From: Photobacterium angustum
Lineage (GTDB): Bacteria; Pseudomonadota; Gammaproteobacteria; Enterobacterales; Vibrionaceae
Reading direction: 5' to 3'
Length of the DNA: 64,000 bases
NCBI RefSeq assembly: GCF_003026365.1
Contig: NZ_PYOM01000015.1
Span: 1 to 64,000, forward strand
Shown here: positions 49,524 through 58,798 of the stretch, piece after piece
How the letters are laid out: each line of letters begins with the position of its first letter
Position numbering within the stretch: the first letter of the stretch is position 1
The notes under the pieces: generated by a model
Told to the model about the DNA's origin: nothing
The model's input: the letters and a program-made list of their open reading frames with translations, nothing else
Databases searched by the model: none
Made by a program: the position numbers and the translations under genes

Positions 49524-49790
49524 TCAATGGATAAACTCAGGCCCACAACCATGGCTCCATAAGATCACTGACGATGTGATAATGGAAACTAAGAGTACCA
49601 CTCCTACAGTAACAATTGAGCTTGCATAAATAAATCCACGCTCTTCAGGAAAGTGCATTAAAATGAGTACGCCTGTATAGAGTAAATATACAGAATAAGT
49701 AAGTCTTATAAGACCTGTGAGCATGAGAAACCAGAGATGCGGAAAAGTTCGCCATTCTTGTTTTTTGGGGGAGCGTAAGGTTTGTAACTG
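49524..49790 (-). pseudogene. C-terminal remnant of a YIP1-family membrane protein
   Basis: A continuous reading frame ends at 49524 and begins with no proper start; its homology-like part runs from about 49760 (EWRTFPHLWFLMLTGLIRL) through LLYTGVLILMHFPEERGFIY to two further hydrophobic segments. YIP1-type proteins have about 200 residues, so the N-terminal half is missing. The remnant lies in the gap between convergent purF and aphB. The only ATG-initiated option is 66 residues. Family assignment is from memory of related sequences. Confidence 0.5.
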
Positions 49791-49833
49791 TCTGCTTTTT
49801 TATGTAGGTTATTGTTCTGAAAGGGATAAAAAC

Positions 49834-49869
49834 AAAATGCCCTATTAATGAATTAATAGGGCATTTTTT
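49834..49869 (-). terminator. Terminator after aphB
   Basis: Fourteen-base arms AAATGCCCTATTAA and TTAATAGGGCATTT around TGAA, followed on the minus strand by TGTTTTTA. Confidence 0.85.
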
Positions 49870-49897
49870 CTAAAAATTACGTTACAGGTAAACGTTT

Positions 49898-50782
49898 TTA
49901 GTGTTTTTCTAAGTCAAAGTAGTGACTCGCAAAATCAATAAATAGACGTAGTTTTTCAGGTTGGTAATCACGGTGATTATAAATCAAATATACATCACGT
50001 GGGTTTGCAGACCAGTTTTTAAGTACTTGTGTCACTTCACCGGCTGCAATGTATTTTTCTAGCATAACGTCAGGCATTAGGGTAATACCTAAGCCAGCAC
50101 AACATGCTTTACGAACAACGTTAAGTTCGCTTGCTTCAAAGCGACCTCGTTCATTAATCGTAACGGTTTCGCCGTTGTGGTTGTTTAGACGCCAGCGTAG
50201 TAAAGGATTACCCTTTAATAAAACATGGTCGTGAAGATCTTGAGCATGTTTAGGCTCTGGATTTTTCTTTAAATACTCTGGGCTAGCAACAAGAATGTCT
50301 TTTACTTCATTAATACGGCGAGCGATCAGTGTTGAATCTCGTTGAGGACCAATACGGAACATAACATCCCAGTCCGTCGGATCAAGCTGATCTGGCTCAT
50401 TGCTCATATATAGCTGAATGCTAATTGCTGGATGTTCCAACATAAAGGCATTCAATAAAGGTTGAAGCATTACCTTAGTAATATTGGTTGGTGCGGCAAT
50501 ACGTAACTTGCCCGCAGCACCTTTACACTCTTCACTAATATGTTCAGTCGTATCAAGTAACTGTTGTAGTAAAGGCGCACAGTCATGATAGAACTTTTGA
50601 CCGGCTTCAGTAAGTGACAGTTTACGGGCATGACGATTAAGCAGGCGAATATTAAGGCCTTCTTCAAGTGCTTGAATTCGACGTGTCAGTGTCGCAACTG
50701 GTACCTGGGTTTTTCTAGATGCAGCGGTATAACTGCCATTTTCCACAACCATGCGGAATAAATTTAGATCGTCAAGTTTCAT
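49898..50782 (-). CDS. aphB: LysR-family regulator AphB
   Basis: DNA-binding transcription factor of 294 residues. The winged helix-turn-helix (1-60, MKLDDLNLFRMVVENGSYTA, RLLNRHARKLSLTEAGQKFY) and the effector domain (90-294) align closely by eye with V. cholerae AphB, which co-activates tcpPH and responds to low pH and anaerobiosis. The loop with cysteines 227-228 (KACCAG) corresponds to a region where a cysteine has been implicated in redox sensing in V. cholerae (from memory). It is divergent from rssB, the neighbour I also recall in V. cholerae. Regulatory targets here are unknown. Confidence 0.88.
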   Translation of the reverse strand: MKLDDLNLFRMVVENGSYTAASRKTQVPVATLTRRIQALEEGLNIRLLNRHARKLSLTEAGQKFYHDCAPLLQQLLDTTEHISEECKGAAGKLRIAAPTNITKVMLQPLLNAFMLEHPAISIQLYMSNEPDQLDPTDWDVMFRIGPQRDSTLIARRINEVKDILVASPEYLKKNPEPKHAQDLHDHVLLKGNPLLRWRLNNHNGETVTINERGRFEASELNVVRKACCAGLGITLMPDVMLEKYIAAGEVTQVLKNWSANPRDVYLIYNHRDYQPEKLRLFIDFASHYFDLEKH

Positions 50783-51097
50783 AAAAAAGTCATTATTGAG
50801 CGCTTATGATGGACAATTGTATAACAAAATGAGTCAAATGCATCTCTTTTTCTTTCTTTTGCCTACTAAAATAGTATTTTGATCATGTTTATTAAGGTTA
50901 ATTTACCAAAATAAAGGGTTACGATAATTTGAAGTGTATTACATAAATGAATTTATTTTTATTAAATGTACATGAATACATATTTTTTGTGGTGTTTTTT
51001 CTATGCTTAATAGAGTCGCAAAAATTAGACAGTCTTAAGATACTTAATTTCAGTTTGTTATATGCCTTAAACTAAGTAGGTATTTGTGGAGGTGGTT
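50783..51097. other. Divergent region between aphB and rssB
   Basis: AT-rich gap with no coding sequence seen. It presumably holds both promoters; I could not find a convincing -35/-10 pair. Confidence 0.4.
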
Positions 51098-52150
51098 TTG
51101 CTAGAAGGGAAAGATGTTCTCGTTGTAGAAGACGACCCAGTATTTAGAAATATGATTGTTGGCTTTCTTGAAAGTCAAGGATGCTTGGTGCAAGAGGCTG
51201 ATAATGGTTTAGAAGGGCTACGTGCATTAAAGGAGCATATTCCTGATCTGTTACTCTGCGATCTCGCGATGCCTGTTATGACAGGTATGGAGTTTGTTGA
51301 AGAGGTGTCTATTCAATATCCAATGATACCAATTATTGTGATTTCAGGAACGGGAGAAATGGCAGATGTTGCTTTGGCACTACGACTTGGTGTTAAGGAT
51401 TTCTTAATAAAGCCATTGGAAAATATTTTAATGCTGAAATCTTCTATGATCTCGGTATTGAAAGGGCAAGACAGTGCGACACATCATCGACAAGATTTTT
51501 CTAATCGATGGTTTGCTACTACAGAAGATACAGAGCCTGTTGAAGAAGAATTGGAATGGCATATTAAAGATTTGCAAAATAACCCTAAAGCGGCACGTGA
51601 GCTATTAGTGGGGTTAATGCCTGAAACACAATCGACTTATGGTCGATGGCAGCTAAATTATTGCGTTTTACAATCCATTGATTCCCTCCCAGTTATTCTT
51701 GATTATACGTGGCTATTAGATGGTCAATTAGCCTTTTATCTTCTTGATACCAGTAGTGGCGATTATAATGCGACGGCAACAGCGTTATTAATTCGTGCCT
51801 TTTTTAATGATTATCTACGTAATCAAGGTAATTGTTTAGAAAGCTTGAGCCACTTAGTCTCATTAATTGAAAAAGGGATGAAGCACTCAGGTTATGCGTC
51901 ACCCATCAAGGCCTTGTTTGGCGTATTTGATTTGTCTGATAGATGTTTGCATATTCTTCCTGCAGGTATTGAATCACAACTTCGAACAAGTGATGATTCT
52001 TTTGAAGTCGCATCAGGTGAATGGCTTGGACGAGAAGCAAGGCACAATATGTTATCGAAGTTAGCATTGTCTCCATCAGGAGGGCGTTTATCGCTAAGCC
52101 AATTGGGACATGCTAGTTTTAGTGTGAACTTTAAAAATATTAAGATGTAA
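51098..52150 (+). CDS. rssB: Response regulator RssB (sigma-S adaptor type)
   Basis: The receiver domain with acidic pair D12-D13, phospho-acceptor D55 (LLLCDLAMP) and K105 is followed by a linker and a degenerate PP2C-like domain (about 200-350), the architecture of RssB, which delivers sigma-S (RpoS) to ClpXP in E. coli. There is no DNA-binding domain. I move the start from GTG 51086 to TTG 51098, because GGAGG at 51088-51092 would otherwise lie inside the gene; it is then five bases upstream. The protein has 350 residues. Its proteolytic partner ClpXP is encoded in this window. Confidence 0.87.
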   Translation: MLEGKDVLVVEDDPVFRNMIVGFLESQGCLVQEADNGLEGLRALKEHIPDLLLCDLAMPVMTGMEFVEEVSIQYPMIPIIVISGTGEMADVALALRLGVKDFLIKPLENILMLKSSMISVLKGQDSATHHRQDFSNRWFATTEDTEPVEEELEWHIKDLQNNPKAARELLVGLMPETQSTYGRWQLNYCVLQSIDSLPVILDYTWLLDGQLAFYLLDTSSGDYNATATALLIRAFFNDYLRNQGNCLESLSHLVSLIEKGMKHSGYASPIKALFGVFDLSDRCLHILPAGIESQLRTSDDSFEVASGEWLGREARHNMLSKLALSPSGGRLSLSQLGHASFSVNFKNIKM

Positions 52151-52179
52151 AAAAGGGTAGTGTTAGCAACACTACCCTT
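52149..52179 (-). terminator. Terminator after the peptide transporter gene
   Basis: Perfect 12-bp stem AAGGGTAGTGTT/AACACTACCCTT with loop AGC. The T-run is on the minus strand, so it serves the leftward transporter; it directly abuts the rssB stop codon. Confidence 0.85.
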
Positions 52180-52203
52180 AAACAGATTGTTATCAATATG
52201 GTA

Positions 52204-53592
52204 TTAAGCTTCTGCTGTTTTAACCTCTGCAGTTTCATCATTAGATGAAGATTCTGCACCATGCATCCAATTAATTAATGTATTGGATAATAACAGCAGT
52301 AATACACCAGCGATAACTGCAGTAATTGCAATGCCTGAGAAGATTGCTAGAGGACCGGCCTCACCAATACGTGAACCAATCTCACCTGCAATATAGTTAG
52401 CAATGGCGTTAGCACCAAACCATGCACCCATCATTAATGACGCCAAGCGAAGAGGTGCAAGTTTTGTCACCATTGATAAACCAATCGGTGATAGACATAA
52501 CTCACCAATAGTATGGAAGAAGTATGCGCCAATCAGCCATAGCATTGATGTTTTAACTGTCATATCACCGCCTTGCTCAAGCGCTGCACCAATCATACAG
52601 GCAAAGCCAATTGCAAGTGAGAACATAGCTAGCGCAAATTTTACTGGTGAATTAGGTTCACTTTTACCCATTTTTACCCAAAGAGCTGCAAGAATAGGGG
52701 CACAAATAATAATGAAAAATGGATTAAGTGACTGAAACCAAGCTGCAGGCACTTCGAAACTACCAATCATACGGTTTGTGTATTCTTGAGAATAGATATT
52801 CATTAAGCCGCCAGCTTGTTCGAAGCCCGCCCAGAATACGATAACAAAAGTACACATCACCATAATTACTTTCAGGCGATCACGTTCAATTTTGGTTAGT
52901 GGCTCTTTCTTACCACTTACATTTTTTGCTGCATCACGAACAGCAGCAGGAACGGTACCAATGTCACCAAGGTAGCGTTGTGCAAAGAATAATTGGATCA
53001 ATAAGCTAAATAGCATACCGATACCGGCACACAAGAAACCTGCTTTCCAGCCATAAACGGCAGAAGCTGTACCCGCAATAACACCCGCAAGTAACGAACC
53101 TATATTGATGCCCATATAGAAAATAGTAAACGCACCATCACGACGGTTATCGCCTTCTTGGTAGAGATCACCCACCATGGTTGAGATGTTTGGTTTAAAT
53201 AAACCATTACCAATGATCAGGAAAGTAAGTCCTAAATAGAAAGCTTTTACAGCATGAGGATCAACGACACTGTGCGGGAGCGCTAGAGTAAATTGACCAA
53301 TAGCCATTAGTACGCCACCAATAATAATTGATCGACGTTGGCCTAAAAAGTTATCTGCAATCCATCCACCAATTAAGGGAGTAAAGTAGACAAGGCCTGT
53401 GTAAATACCATATAGGCTTAATGCTTCTTGAGTACTCCAGCCTAAGCCGCCATCGATCGTTTTATCTGTTAAGTACAAAACTAAAATAGCGCGCATGGCG
53501 TAGTAGGAAAAACGCTCCCATAGCTCAGTTCCAAATAACAGGAACAAGCCTTTTGGGTGGCCCAATAAGGTACCACTACTATTATGACTCAT
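52204..53592 (-). CDS. Proton-dependent oligopeptide transporter (POT/PTR family)
   Basis: Inner-membrane symporter for di- and tripeptides, 462 residues with the MFS helix pattern. Family motifs are visible: ELWERFSYYAMRAILVLYL near the N-terminus (the ExxER-type site), GGWIADNFLGQRRSI, GNGLFKPNISTMVGDLY, FTIFYMGINIGSLLA, and GELCLSPIGLSMVTKLAP. It resembles DtpA/TppB-like proteins. It is an isolated gene with a long AT-rich upstream gap. Confidence 0.92.
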   Translation of the reverse strand: MSHNSSGTLLGHPKGLFLLFGTELWERFSYYAMRAILVLYLTDKTIDGGLGWSTQEALSLYGIYTGLVYFTPLIGGWIADNFLGQRRSIIIGGVLMAIGQFTLALPHSVVDPHAVKAFYLGLTFLIIGNGLFKPNISTMVGDLYQEGDNRRDGAFTIFYMGINIGSLLAGVIAGTASAVYGWKAGFLCAGIGMLFSLLIQLFFAQRYLGDIGTVPAAVRDAAKNVSGKKEPLTKIERDRLKVIMVMCTFVIVFWAGFEQAGGLMNIYSQEYTNRMIGSFEVPAAWFQSLNPFFIIICAPILAALWVKMGKSEPNSPVKFALAMFSLAIGFACMIGAALEQGGDMTVKTSMLWLIGAYFFHTIGELCLSPIGLSMVTKLAPLRLASLMMGAWFGANAIANYIAGEIGSRIGEAGPLAIFSGIAITAVIAGVLLLLLSNTLINWMHGAESSSNDETAEVKTAEA

Positions 53593-54042
53593 AGGATTCT
53601 CTATATTATTGTGATGGTGTGTTTGCTAATACCAGTAGTTTTATAAAGCACAATATATACGACTGCAAGTTTTTACATTTAAAGAACAAATGGAGAACAT
53701 TTCAAGTCATTGAAATTAAAGTATTTGAGCTTTTTTTATTCAAAATTGAAAAGTTAATTTTCAGAATGAATGTGATGAGGTTGTTTTGATTTATTCTACT
53801 TTTTTGGTTTTTTATATTGTTTTTACGTTTTTATTTGGTTTTTTTTATTGTCATATTTGGTTGTTCATGAATGTTACAAAATTTGGCTGAGAAATTGCTG
53901 TAAAAAGTAGTTACTGTCTTAGCCTCTATAAACGAGTTGAGTAATAAGGGCTAAATAAATACTTTATCCCTTATTAGCCGCAATATAAAAAGTAGTTATT
54001 TATGTATATAATAGCGATGAATTTTAATGTTTAGGATTGATG
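53593..54042. other. AT-rich region upstream of rfaH with two alternative hairpins
   Basis: No gene is seen. Around 53943-53979 AATAAGGG (53943-53950) can pair with CCCTTATT (53968-53975), or GGCTAA (53949-53954) with TTAGCC (53974-53979); the two pairings exclude each other. A TATAAT hexamer lies at 54007-54012 without a good -35. Confidence 0.45.
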
Positions 54043-54540
54043 ATGAAAGATTGGTATTTGCTTTATTGTAAGCGCAGTGAACAAGAGCGTGCAGTGATCA
54101 ATCTGGATCGTCAAGGTGTGGATTGCTACTACCCTCAGGTAACAGTAAAAAAAGTGAGCCGAGGTAAACGAATAGAGTCAATCGAACCATTATTTCCAAG
54201 TTATGTTTTTGTTCAATTTGACCCTGAAACGGTAAGCTATACGTCGGTGCGATCAACGCGTGGTGTGGCTGACTTTATTCGCTGCGGCGCAATGCCACAA
54301 AAGGTACGTGAAGAACTTATCTATAACTTAATGATGAATGAAGATAGTGAAGAGCATCAACGTTTGTTGTCAATGTTGCCTCAGCCTGGTGAAAAATTAA
54401 AATTAGAGCAAGGTAAATTTCAAGGTCTTGAGGCAATTTACCAAGAGCCTGATGGTGAGAAACGCTCATTTATGCTGATTAACTTGTTAGGTAAGCCTGT
54501 GAAAGTAAGTGTTGATAATACTGATTTACTTAAAAAATAA
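54043..54540 (+). CDS. rfaH: Transcription antitermination protein RfaH
   Basis: NusG paralogue that keeps RNA polymerase elongating through long polysaccharide and virulence operons carrying an ops site. The N-terminal NGN domain (KDWYLLYCKRSEQERA, EPLFPSYVFVQFDP) and the KOW-like C-terminal domain are complete. The start ATG 54043 has AGGA six bases upstream and aligns with E. coli RfaH (MQSWYLLYCK), so I prefer it to upstream starts at 54037 or 54040. Length is 165 residues. No ops element (GGCGGTAG-type) was found in this window, so its targets are elsewhere. Confidence 0.93.
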   Translation: MKDWYLLYCKRSEQERAVINLDRQGVDCYYPQVTVKKVSRGKRIESIEPLFPSYVFVQFDPETVSYTSVRSTRGVADFIRCGAMPQKVREELIYNLMMNEDSEEHQRLLSMLPQPGEKLKLEQGKFQGLEAIYQEPDGEKRSFMLINLLGKPVKVSVDNTDLLKK

Positions 54541-54629
54541 CCATTATTCTCTATAAATTAGAACTCTCTTTTGCATATTCGGAAGCCATCTAATACGATG
54601 TTTGCAAACATAATATACTGGAAAAAAAA

Positions 54630-55535
54630 TTGAATACTTCATTAGTGCGTAAAGCTGTTATTCCTGTTGCTGGTTTGGGGACTCGGATGTTGCCTGCGAC
54701 AAAAGCGATTCCAAAAGAAATGCTTCCTATTGTCGATAAACCACTTATTCAACATGTAGTGAATGAGTGTGTTGCAGCAGGAATTAAAGAAATTATTTTA
54801 GTGACGCATTCTTCAAAAAATTCGATTGAGAACCACTTTGATACCTCGTTTGAATTAGAAGCGACATTAGAGGCGCGAGTGAAACGTCAGCTACTTGAAG
54901 AAGTACAAGCTATTTGTCCTCCTGATGTGACCATTATGCATGTACGTCAAGGGCAAGCTAAAGGTTTGGGTCATGCAGTACTATGTGCGCATCCTCTTGT
55001 AGGTGATGCGCCTTTTGCTGTTGTTTTACCTGACGTGATTTTGGATGATGTTGCGAGCGATTTACGTTGCGATAATATGGCAGTCATGGTGAAAATGTTC
55101 AACGAGACTAAAGTTAGTCAGGTGATGGTTGAACCTGTTCCTATGTCTGAAGTGTCAAACTATGGTGTTGCGGATATTAATGGTGTGGAATTACATGCTG
55201 GCGAATCTGCACCGATGACGAAAGTTGTGGAAAAGCCTTCAGTTGAAGACGCGCCTTCTAATTTAGCTATTGTAGGTCGTTACATTCTTCCTGCGGAAAT
55301 TTGGGCATTATTAGCTCGTACTCCTGTTGGCGCGGGTGATGAAATTCAATTAACTGATGCTATCGATATGCTAATGCTGTCTCAACAAGTGAATGCATTT
55401 CATATGTCAGGCATAAGCCATGATTGTGGTAGTAAAATTGGTTATATGAAAGCGTTTGTTGAATACGGAATGCGGCATAATCAATTTGGTGAAGAATTTA
55501 CAGCGTATTTAAAGCAACTTAATAAAAGCTTATAG
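54630..55535 (+). CDS. galU: UTP-glucose-1-phosphate uridylyltransferase
   Basis: Makes UDP-glucose, the substrate of Ugd and of many surface glycans. The nucleotidyltransferase signature is [20 protein letters not shown], followed by [12 protein letters not shown] and VLPDVILDD. It has 301 residues. The start is a TTG (54630) with a poor Shine-Dalgarno; GTG 54645 is an alternative. It lies directly after rfaH, a reasonable pairing because both serve polysaccharide synthesis. Confidence 0.94.
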   Translation: MNTSLVRKAVIPVAGLGTRMLPATKAIPKEMLPIVDKPLIQHVVNECVAAGIKEIILVTHSSKNSIENHFDTSFELEATLEARVKRQLLEEVQAICPPDVTIMHVRQGQAKGLGHAVLCAHPLVGDAPFAVVLPDVILDDVASDLRCDNMAVMVKMFNETKVSQVMVEPVPMSEVSNYGVADINGVELHAGESAPMTKVVEKPSVEDAPSNLAIVGRYILPAEIWALLARTPVGAGDEIQLTDAIDMLMLSQQVNAFHMSGISHDCGSKIGYMKAFVEYGMRHNQFGEEFTAYLKQLNKSL

Positions 55536-55563
55536 CCGACGTTATAAATTGTGTTATCAAAAG

Positions 55564-55592
55564 AAAAAGCGATGGGAAACCATCGCTTTTTA
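55564..55592 (+). terminator. Terminator after galU
   Basis: Stem AAAAGCGATGG/CCATCGCTTTT with a GAAA tetraloop and T-run. Confidence 0.9.
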
Positions 55593-55654
55593 ATATTTTT
55601 TCTATTGAATGATAAGAAGAATGCTAATTAAAAAATAGCATTGTCTTGAATAAT

Positions 55655-55680
55655 AAAAGAGCAATAGGTATCGCTCTTTT
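55655..55680 (-). terminator. Terminator after folD
   Basis: Arms AAAAGAGC and GCTCTTTT, extendable through ATA/TAT with a G-T pair; the minus-strand T-run follows. Confidence 0.72.
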
Positions 55681-55688
55681 ATTACTAA

Positions 55689-56546
55689 TTATTCTTCGTG
55701 GTACTGCTCGCAAGCTAACAGTGTATTTTCTATCAATGTCGCGACAGTCATTGGGCCGACACCACCTGGGACTGGAGTGATGTGTTTTGCTTTTTGGCTA
55801 GCAATATCAAACTCAACATCACCACATAATTTACCGTTATCTAAGCGGTTAATACCTACATCAATGACAGTAGCGCCTTCTTTAATCCAAGCGCCGGGAA
55901 TAAAGTTAGGTTTACCCACTGCAACAACAAGGATATCAGCACGACGAACATGGCTCTCAAGATCTTGAGTAAAACGGTGACAAGTTGTTGTTGTTGCACC
56001 AGCTAATAATAATTCGAGTGTCATTGGACGACCTACAATATTAGAAGCACCAACAATAATCGCTTCTTTCCCTCGTACTGGAATATTGTAACGATCTAAG
56101 AGGGTTATTATACCTTTAGGGGTACAAGAGCGTAGCTTGGGTATACGTTGACTTAAGCGTCCAACATTATATGGATGGAAACCATCAACATCCTTTTCAG
56201 GATCAATACGCTCTAAAATTCGCGTGCTGTCCATACCTGCAGGTAATGGAAGTTGGACTAAAATACCATCAATCGTCGGATCGAGATTTAATTCATCAAT
56301 CAGAAGTAATAATTCTTCTTCTGAGGCTGTTGGTGGCAGATCAAATGATTTAGAGACAAAGCCGACTTCTTCACAAGCTTTTCGCTTACTACCGACATAA
56401 ATTTGAGATGCAGGATCTTGACCTACGAGCACAACAGCTAAGCCGGGTGCACGAAGACCTGCATCTTTACGAGCTTTCACTCTAGCGGCAACTTCCTGTC
56501 GAACTGTTTGGGATATTAATTTCCCATCAATAATTTGGGCGGTCAT
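55689..56546 (-). CDS. folD: Bifunctional methylenetetrahydrofolate dehydrogenase/cyclohydrolase
   Basis: Interconverts 5,10-methylene-, methenyl- and 10-formyl-tetrahydrofolate, supplying formyl units to purine synthesis. 285 residues, with the catalytic lysine motif [13 protein letters not shown], the signature QLPLPAGMD, the NADP motif [11 protein letters not shown] and the C-terminal [12 protein letters not shown] near-perfect PurR box lies about 72 bp upstream of its start codon. Confidence 0.96.
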   Translation of the reverse strand: MTAQIIDGKLISQTVRQEVAARVKARKDAGLRAPGLAVVLVGQDPASQIYVGSKRKACEEVGFVSKSFDLPPTASEEELLLLIDELNLDPTIDGILVQLPLPAGMDSTRILERIDPEKDVDGFHPYNVGRLSQRIPKLRSCTPKGIITLLDRYNIPVRGKEAIIVGASNIVGRPMTLELLLAGATTTTCHRFTQDLESHVRRADILVVAVGKPNFIPGAWIKEGATVIDVGINRLDNGKLCGDVEFDIASQKAKHITPVPGGVGPMTVATLIENTLLACEQYHEE

Positions 56547-56617
56547 GGTAATCCTTTTTATATAGGCTAAGCATGTGGACGCTATTATTGTGTCAGAAAA
56601 TTAGAACTTTAGCTATA

Positions 56618-56633
56618 ACGCAAACGTTTGCTT
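56618..56633 (-). promoter_or_regulatory. PurR operator upstream of folD
   Basis: ACGCAAACGTTTGCTT matches the PurR consensus at 15 of 16 positions and lies in the folD upstream region, consistent with purine repression of one-carbon supply. Confidence 0.88.
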
Positions 56634-56793
56634 TTTTGTTTGTTCAATATAGTGAAAGTGGGAATGACAATCTAAGTGTTTATCGCTAAAGGAAATACGT
56701 GTAAGCAATTGCGATGGGAAAACTGAAATTAAAACAGATTGCTTTAACTTTAATCGGTTGGCTGTTTAAATCATGAAATTTAAAGTAAACGTA

Positions 56794-56821
56794 TTGACCT
56801 AAATGATTAGCAACGTATAAT
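56794..56821 (+). promoter_or_regulatory. Promoter of tRNA-Arg
   Basis: -35 TTGACC, 16-nt spacer, -10 TATAAT, with a GC-leaning discriminator. The tRNA 5' end lies 31 bases beyond the -10. Confidence 0.88.
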
Positions 56822-56852
56822 CCTGCCTCGTAACCTCATGTTACACAATGAT

Positions 56853-56929
56853 GCGCCCTTAGCTCAGCTGGATAGAGCACGTCCCTTCTAAGGATGTGGT
56901 CGCAGGTTCGAATCCTGCAGGGCGTGCCA
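56853..56929 (+). tRNA. tRNA-Arg (UCU)
   Basis: 77-nt tRNA with encoded CCA. Anticodon loop CTTCTAA gives anticodon TCT; D-arm GCTC...GAGC and T-arm GCAGGTTCGAATCCTGC pair well. It is close to E. coli argU, whose 3' end is a phage attachment site in some strains, but no integrase or second copy of the 3' end is seen here. Confidence 0.96.
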
Positions 56930-57394
56930 TTCTCTTCTCTATTTATAATATCCAAAATTTAATACATTTCTAACTTGCTCAAATACAAAAAATCACTCTA
57001 TTTATTAGTCTTGAATGTCTAAAAAATGATTTCTCTTACTTCCTATTTGCGTTAATTCGACTGTTTTTCCAACATTTGAACCTAAAAAACGCAGAGATCT
57101 ATGATTATTTTCTCCTTACCCCTTGAAATGCTCGTTATAGACCCTATCTTGTGTTTCAGTTGTAGAGCTAGATAGCAGTTTAGTCTATCTCATCTCGACG
57201 TCACCTAAGTGTGCCGTTATAATAACGCGCTTTAATTTCTAAGTTGGATGAGCAGATCTGACAGTTTAGAAATAAAGTAAAAGAATTGAGGCGTTATGGT
57301 TTTCGAGCCGTAACACGAAAAGGATGCCACCGTCAGTAAATGGCTGTTCGGCAACATCACTCAGAAAGCTGAGTAAGTTTTGAGGTTAAATATA
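56930..57394 (+). other. Gap between tRNA-Arg and tig holding a structured tig leader
   Basis: No gene is seen. From 57240 the region would be the tig 5' leader. Two hairpins are visible: GTTATGG/CCGTAAC (57293-57314) and ACTCAG/CTGAGT (57359-57374), the latter just before the ribosome-binding site TGAGG (57381-57385). Confidence 0.55.
57195..57223 (+). promoter_or_regulatory. Probable promoter of tig
   Basis: TCGACG, 17-nt spacer, TATAAT at 57218-57223, giving a leader of about 165 nt. Confidence 0.6.
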
Positions 57395-58693
57395 ATGCAA
57401 GTTACCGTTGAAACCACTGAAGGCCTAGAACGCCAACTAACAATCACTGTTCCTGCTGCAAACATCGAAGATGCAGTAACAGCTGAACTAAAGAAAATTG
57501 CTAAAACTCGTCGTTTCGACGGTTTCCGCCCTGGTAAAGCACCAATTAAGATGGTTGCTAAAATGTTTGGCGCATCAGTACGTCAAGACATCCTTGGTGA
57601 AGTAATGCACCGTCACTTTATCGAAGCTATCGTTAAAGAGAAAATCAATCCAGCAGGCGCGCCAACATTTACTCCAGTAGAAATTGCTGAAGGTAAAGAC
57701 CTAGTATTCAAAGCGACTTTCGAAGTATTCCCTGAAATCGCACTTCAAGGCCTAGATAAAGTTGTTGTTGAGAAGCCAGTTGTTGAAGTAACTGAATCTG
57801 ACGTTGATACAATGCTTGATACTCTACGTAAGCAACAAGCTACGTGGACTGAAGTAGACGCAGCTGCTGATGCAAACAGCCGTGTAACTATCGACTTCGT
57901 TGGTACTATCGACGGTGAAGAGTTTGAAGGCGGTAAAGCTGAAGGTTTCGCACTTGCTATGGGCCAAGGTCGTATGATCCCTGGTTTCGAAGAAGGTGTT
58001 GTTGGTAAAAAAGCGGGTGAAGAGTTTACTGTAGAAGTAACTTTCCCTGAAGAATACCACGCTGAAAACCTAAAAGGTAAAGCTGCAGTATTCGCTATCA
58101 AACTTCACAAAGTTGAAGCACAAGAGCTTCCTGAACTAACTGAAGAATTCGTTGCTAAGTTCGGTGTTGAAGACGGTTCTGTTGACGGTCTTAAAGCTGA
58201 AGTTCGTAAGAACATGGAGCGTGAACTTAAGCAAGCTGTTAAAGGTCGCATCAAAGATCAAGTTCTTAACGGTCTTGTTGAGCAAAACGACATCACAGTT
58301 CCTGCAGCGCTTATCGATCAAGAAATCGAAGCATTACGTCAGCAAGCTGCACAACGTTTTGGCGGTGATGCTAAGAACATGCCTGAACTACCACGTGAAT
58401 TGTTCGAAGAGCAAGCTAAGCGTCGTGTAGTTGTAGGTCTTCTAGTTGGTGAAGTGATCAAGTCAGAAGAGCTAAAAGCAGACGAAGAGCGCGTTAAAGC
58501 AATCATCGCTGAAATGGCTTCTGCATACGAAGATCCATCAGAAGTAGTTAAATACTACGAAACTAACGAACAGCTAATGAACAACATGCGTAATGTTGCG
58601 CTAGAAGAGCAAGCGATTGACGCACTTCTAGCTAAAGCACAGGTTTCTGATAAAGACGTTAGCTTCAACGAGCTAATGAACCCTGCTGCTTAA
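57395..58693 (+). CDS. tig: Trigger factor
   Basis: Ribosome-bound chaperone and peptidyl-prolyl isomerase. An N-terminal ribosome-binding domain with the signature GFRPGKAP, a FKBP-like PPIase domain (about 150-245) and the C-terminal chaperone arms are all present. The start ATG 57395 gives 432 residues, the E. coli length. It heads the tig-clpP-clpX-lon-hupB block of protein folding and turnover genes conserved in gammaproteobacteria. Confidence 0.96.
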   Translation: MQVTVETTEGLERQLTITVPAANIEDAVTAELKKIAKTRRFDGFRPGKAPIKMVAKMFGASVRQDILGEVMHRHFIEAIVKEKINPAGAPTFTPVEIAEGKDLVFKATFEVFPEIALQGLDKVVVEKPVVEVTESDVDTMLDTLRKQQATWTEVDAAADANSRVTIDFVGTIDGEEFEGGKAEGFALAMGQGRMIPGFEEGVVGKKAGEEFTVEVTFPEEYHAENLKGKAAVFAIKLHKVEAQELPELTEEFVAKFGVEDGSVDGLKAEVRKNMERELKQAVKGRIKDQVLNGLVEQNDITVPAALIDQEIEALRQQAAQRFGGDAKNMPELPRELFEEQAKRRVVVGLLVGEVIKSEELKADEERVKAIIAEMASAYEDPSEVVKYYETNEQLMNNMRNVALEEQAIDALLAKAQVSDKDVSFNELMNPAA

Positions 58694-58744
58694 TTTGCTG
58701 AAATTGATGTAGAGATTTGACATTATCTCAAGTCTTCTGCTAAC

Positions 58745-58785
58745 AATGGTCCGTGTGAGTCATTTCATTCGGGCCATTTATTTTA
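58745..58785 (+). terminator. Hairpin terminator or attenuator between tig and clpP
   Basis: Stem AATGGTCCG/CGGGCCATT (one G-T pair) with a 16-nt loop, followed by TATTTTA. The weak T-run may allow read-through to clpP. Confidence 0.65.
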
Positions 58786-58798
58786 GGGAAATAACGTT

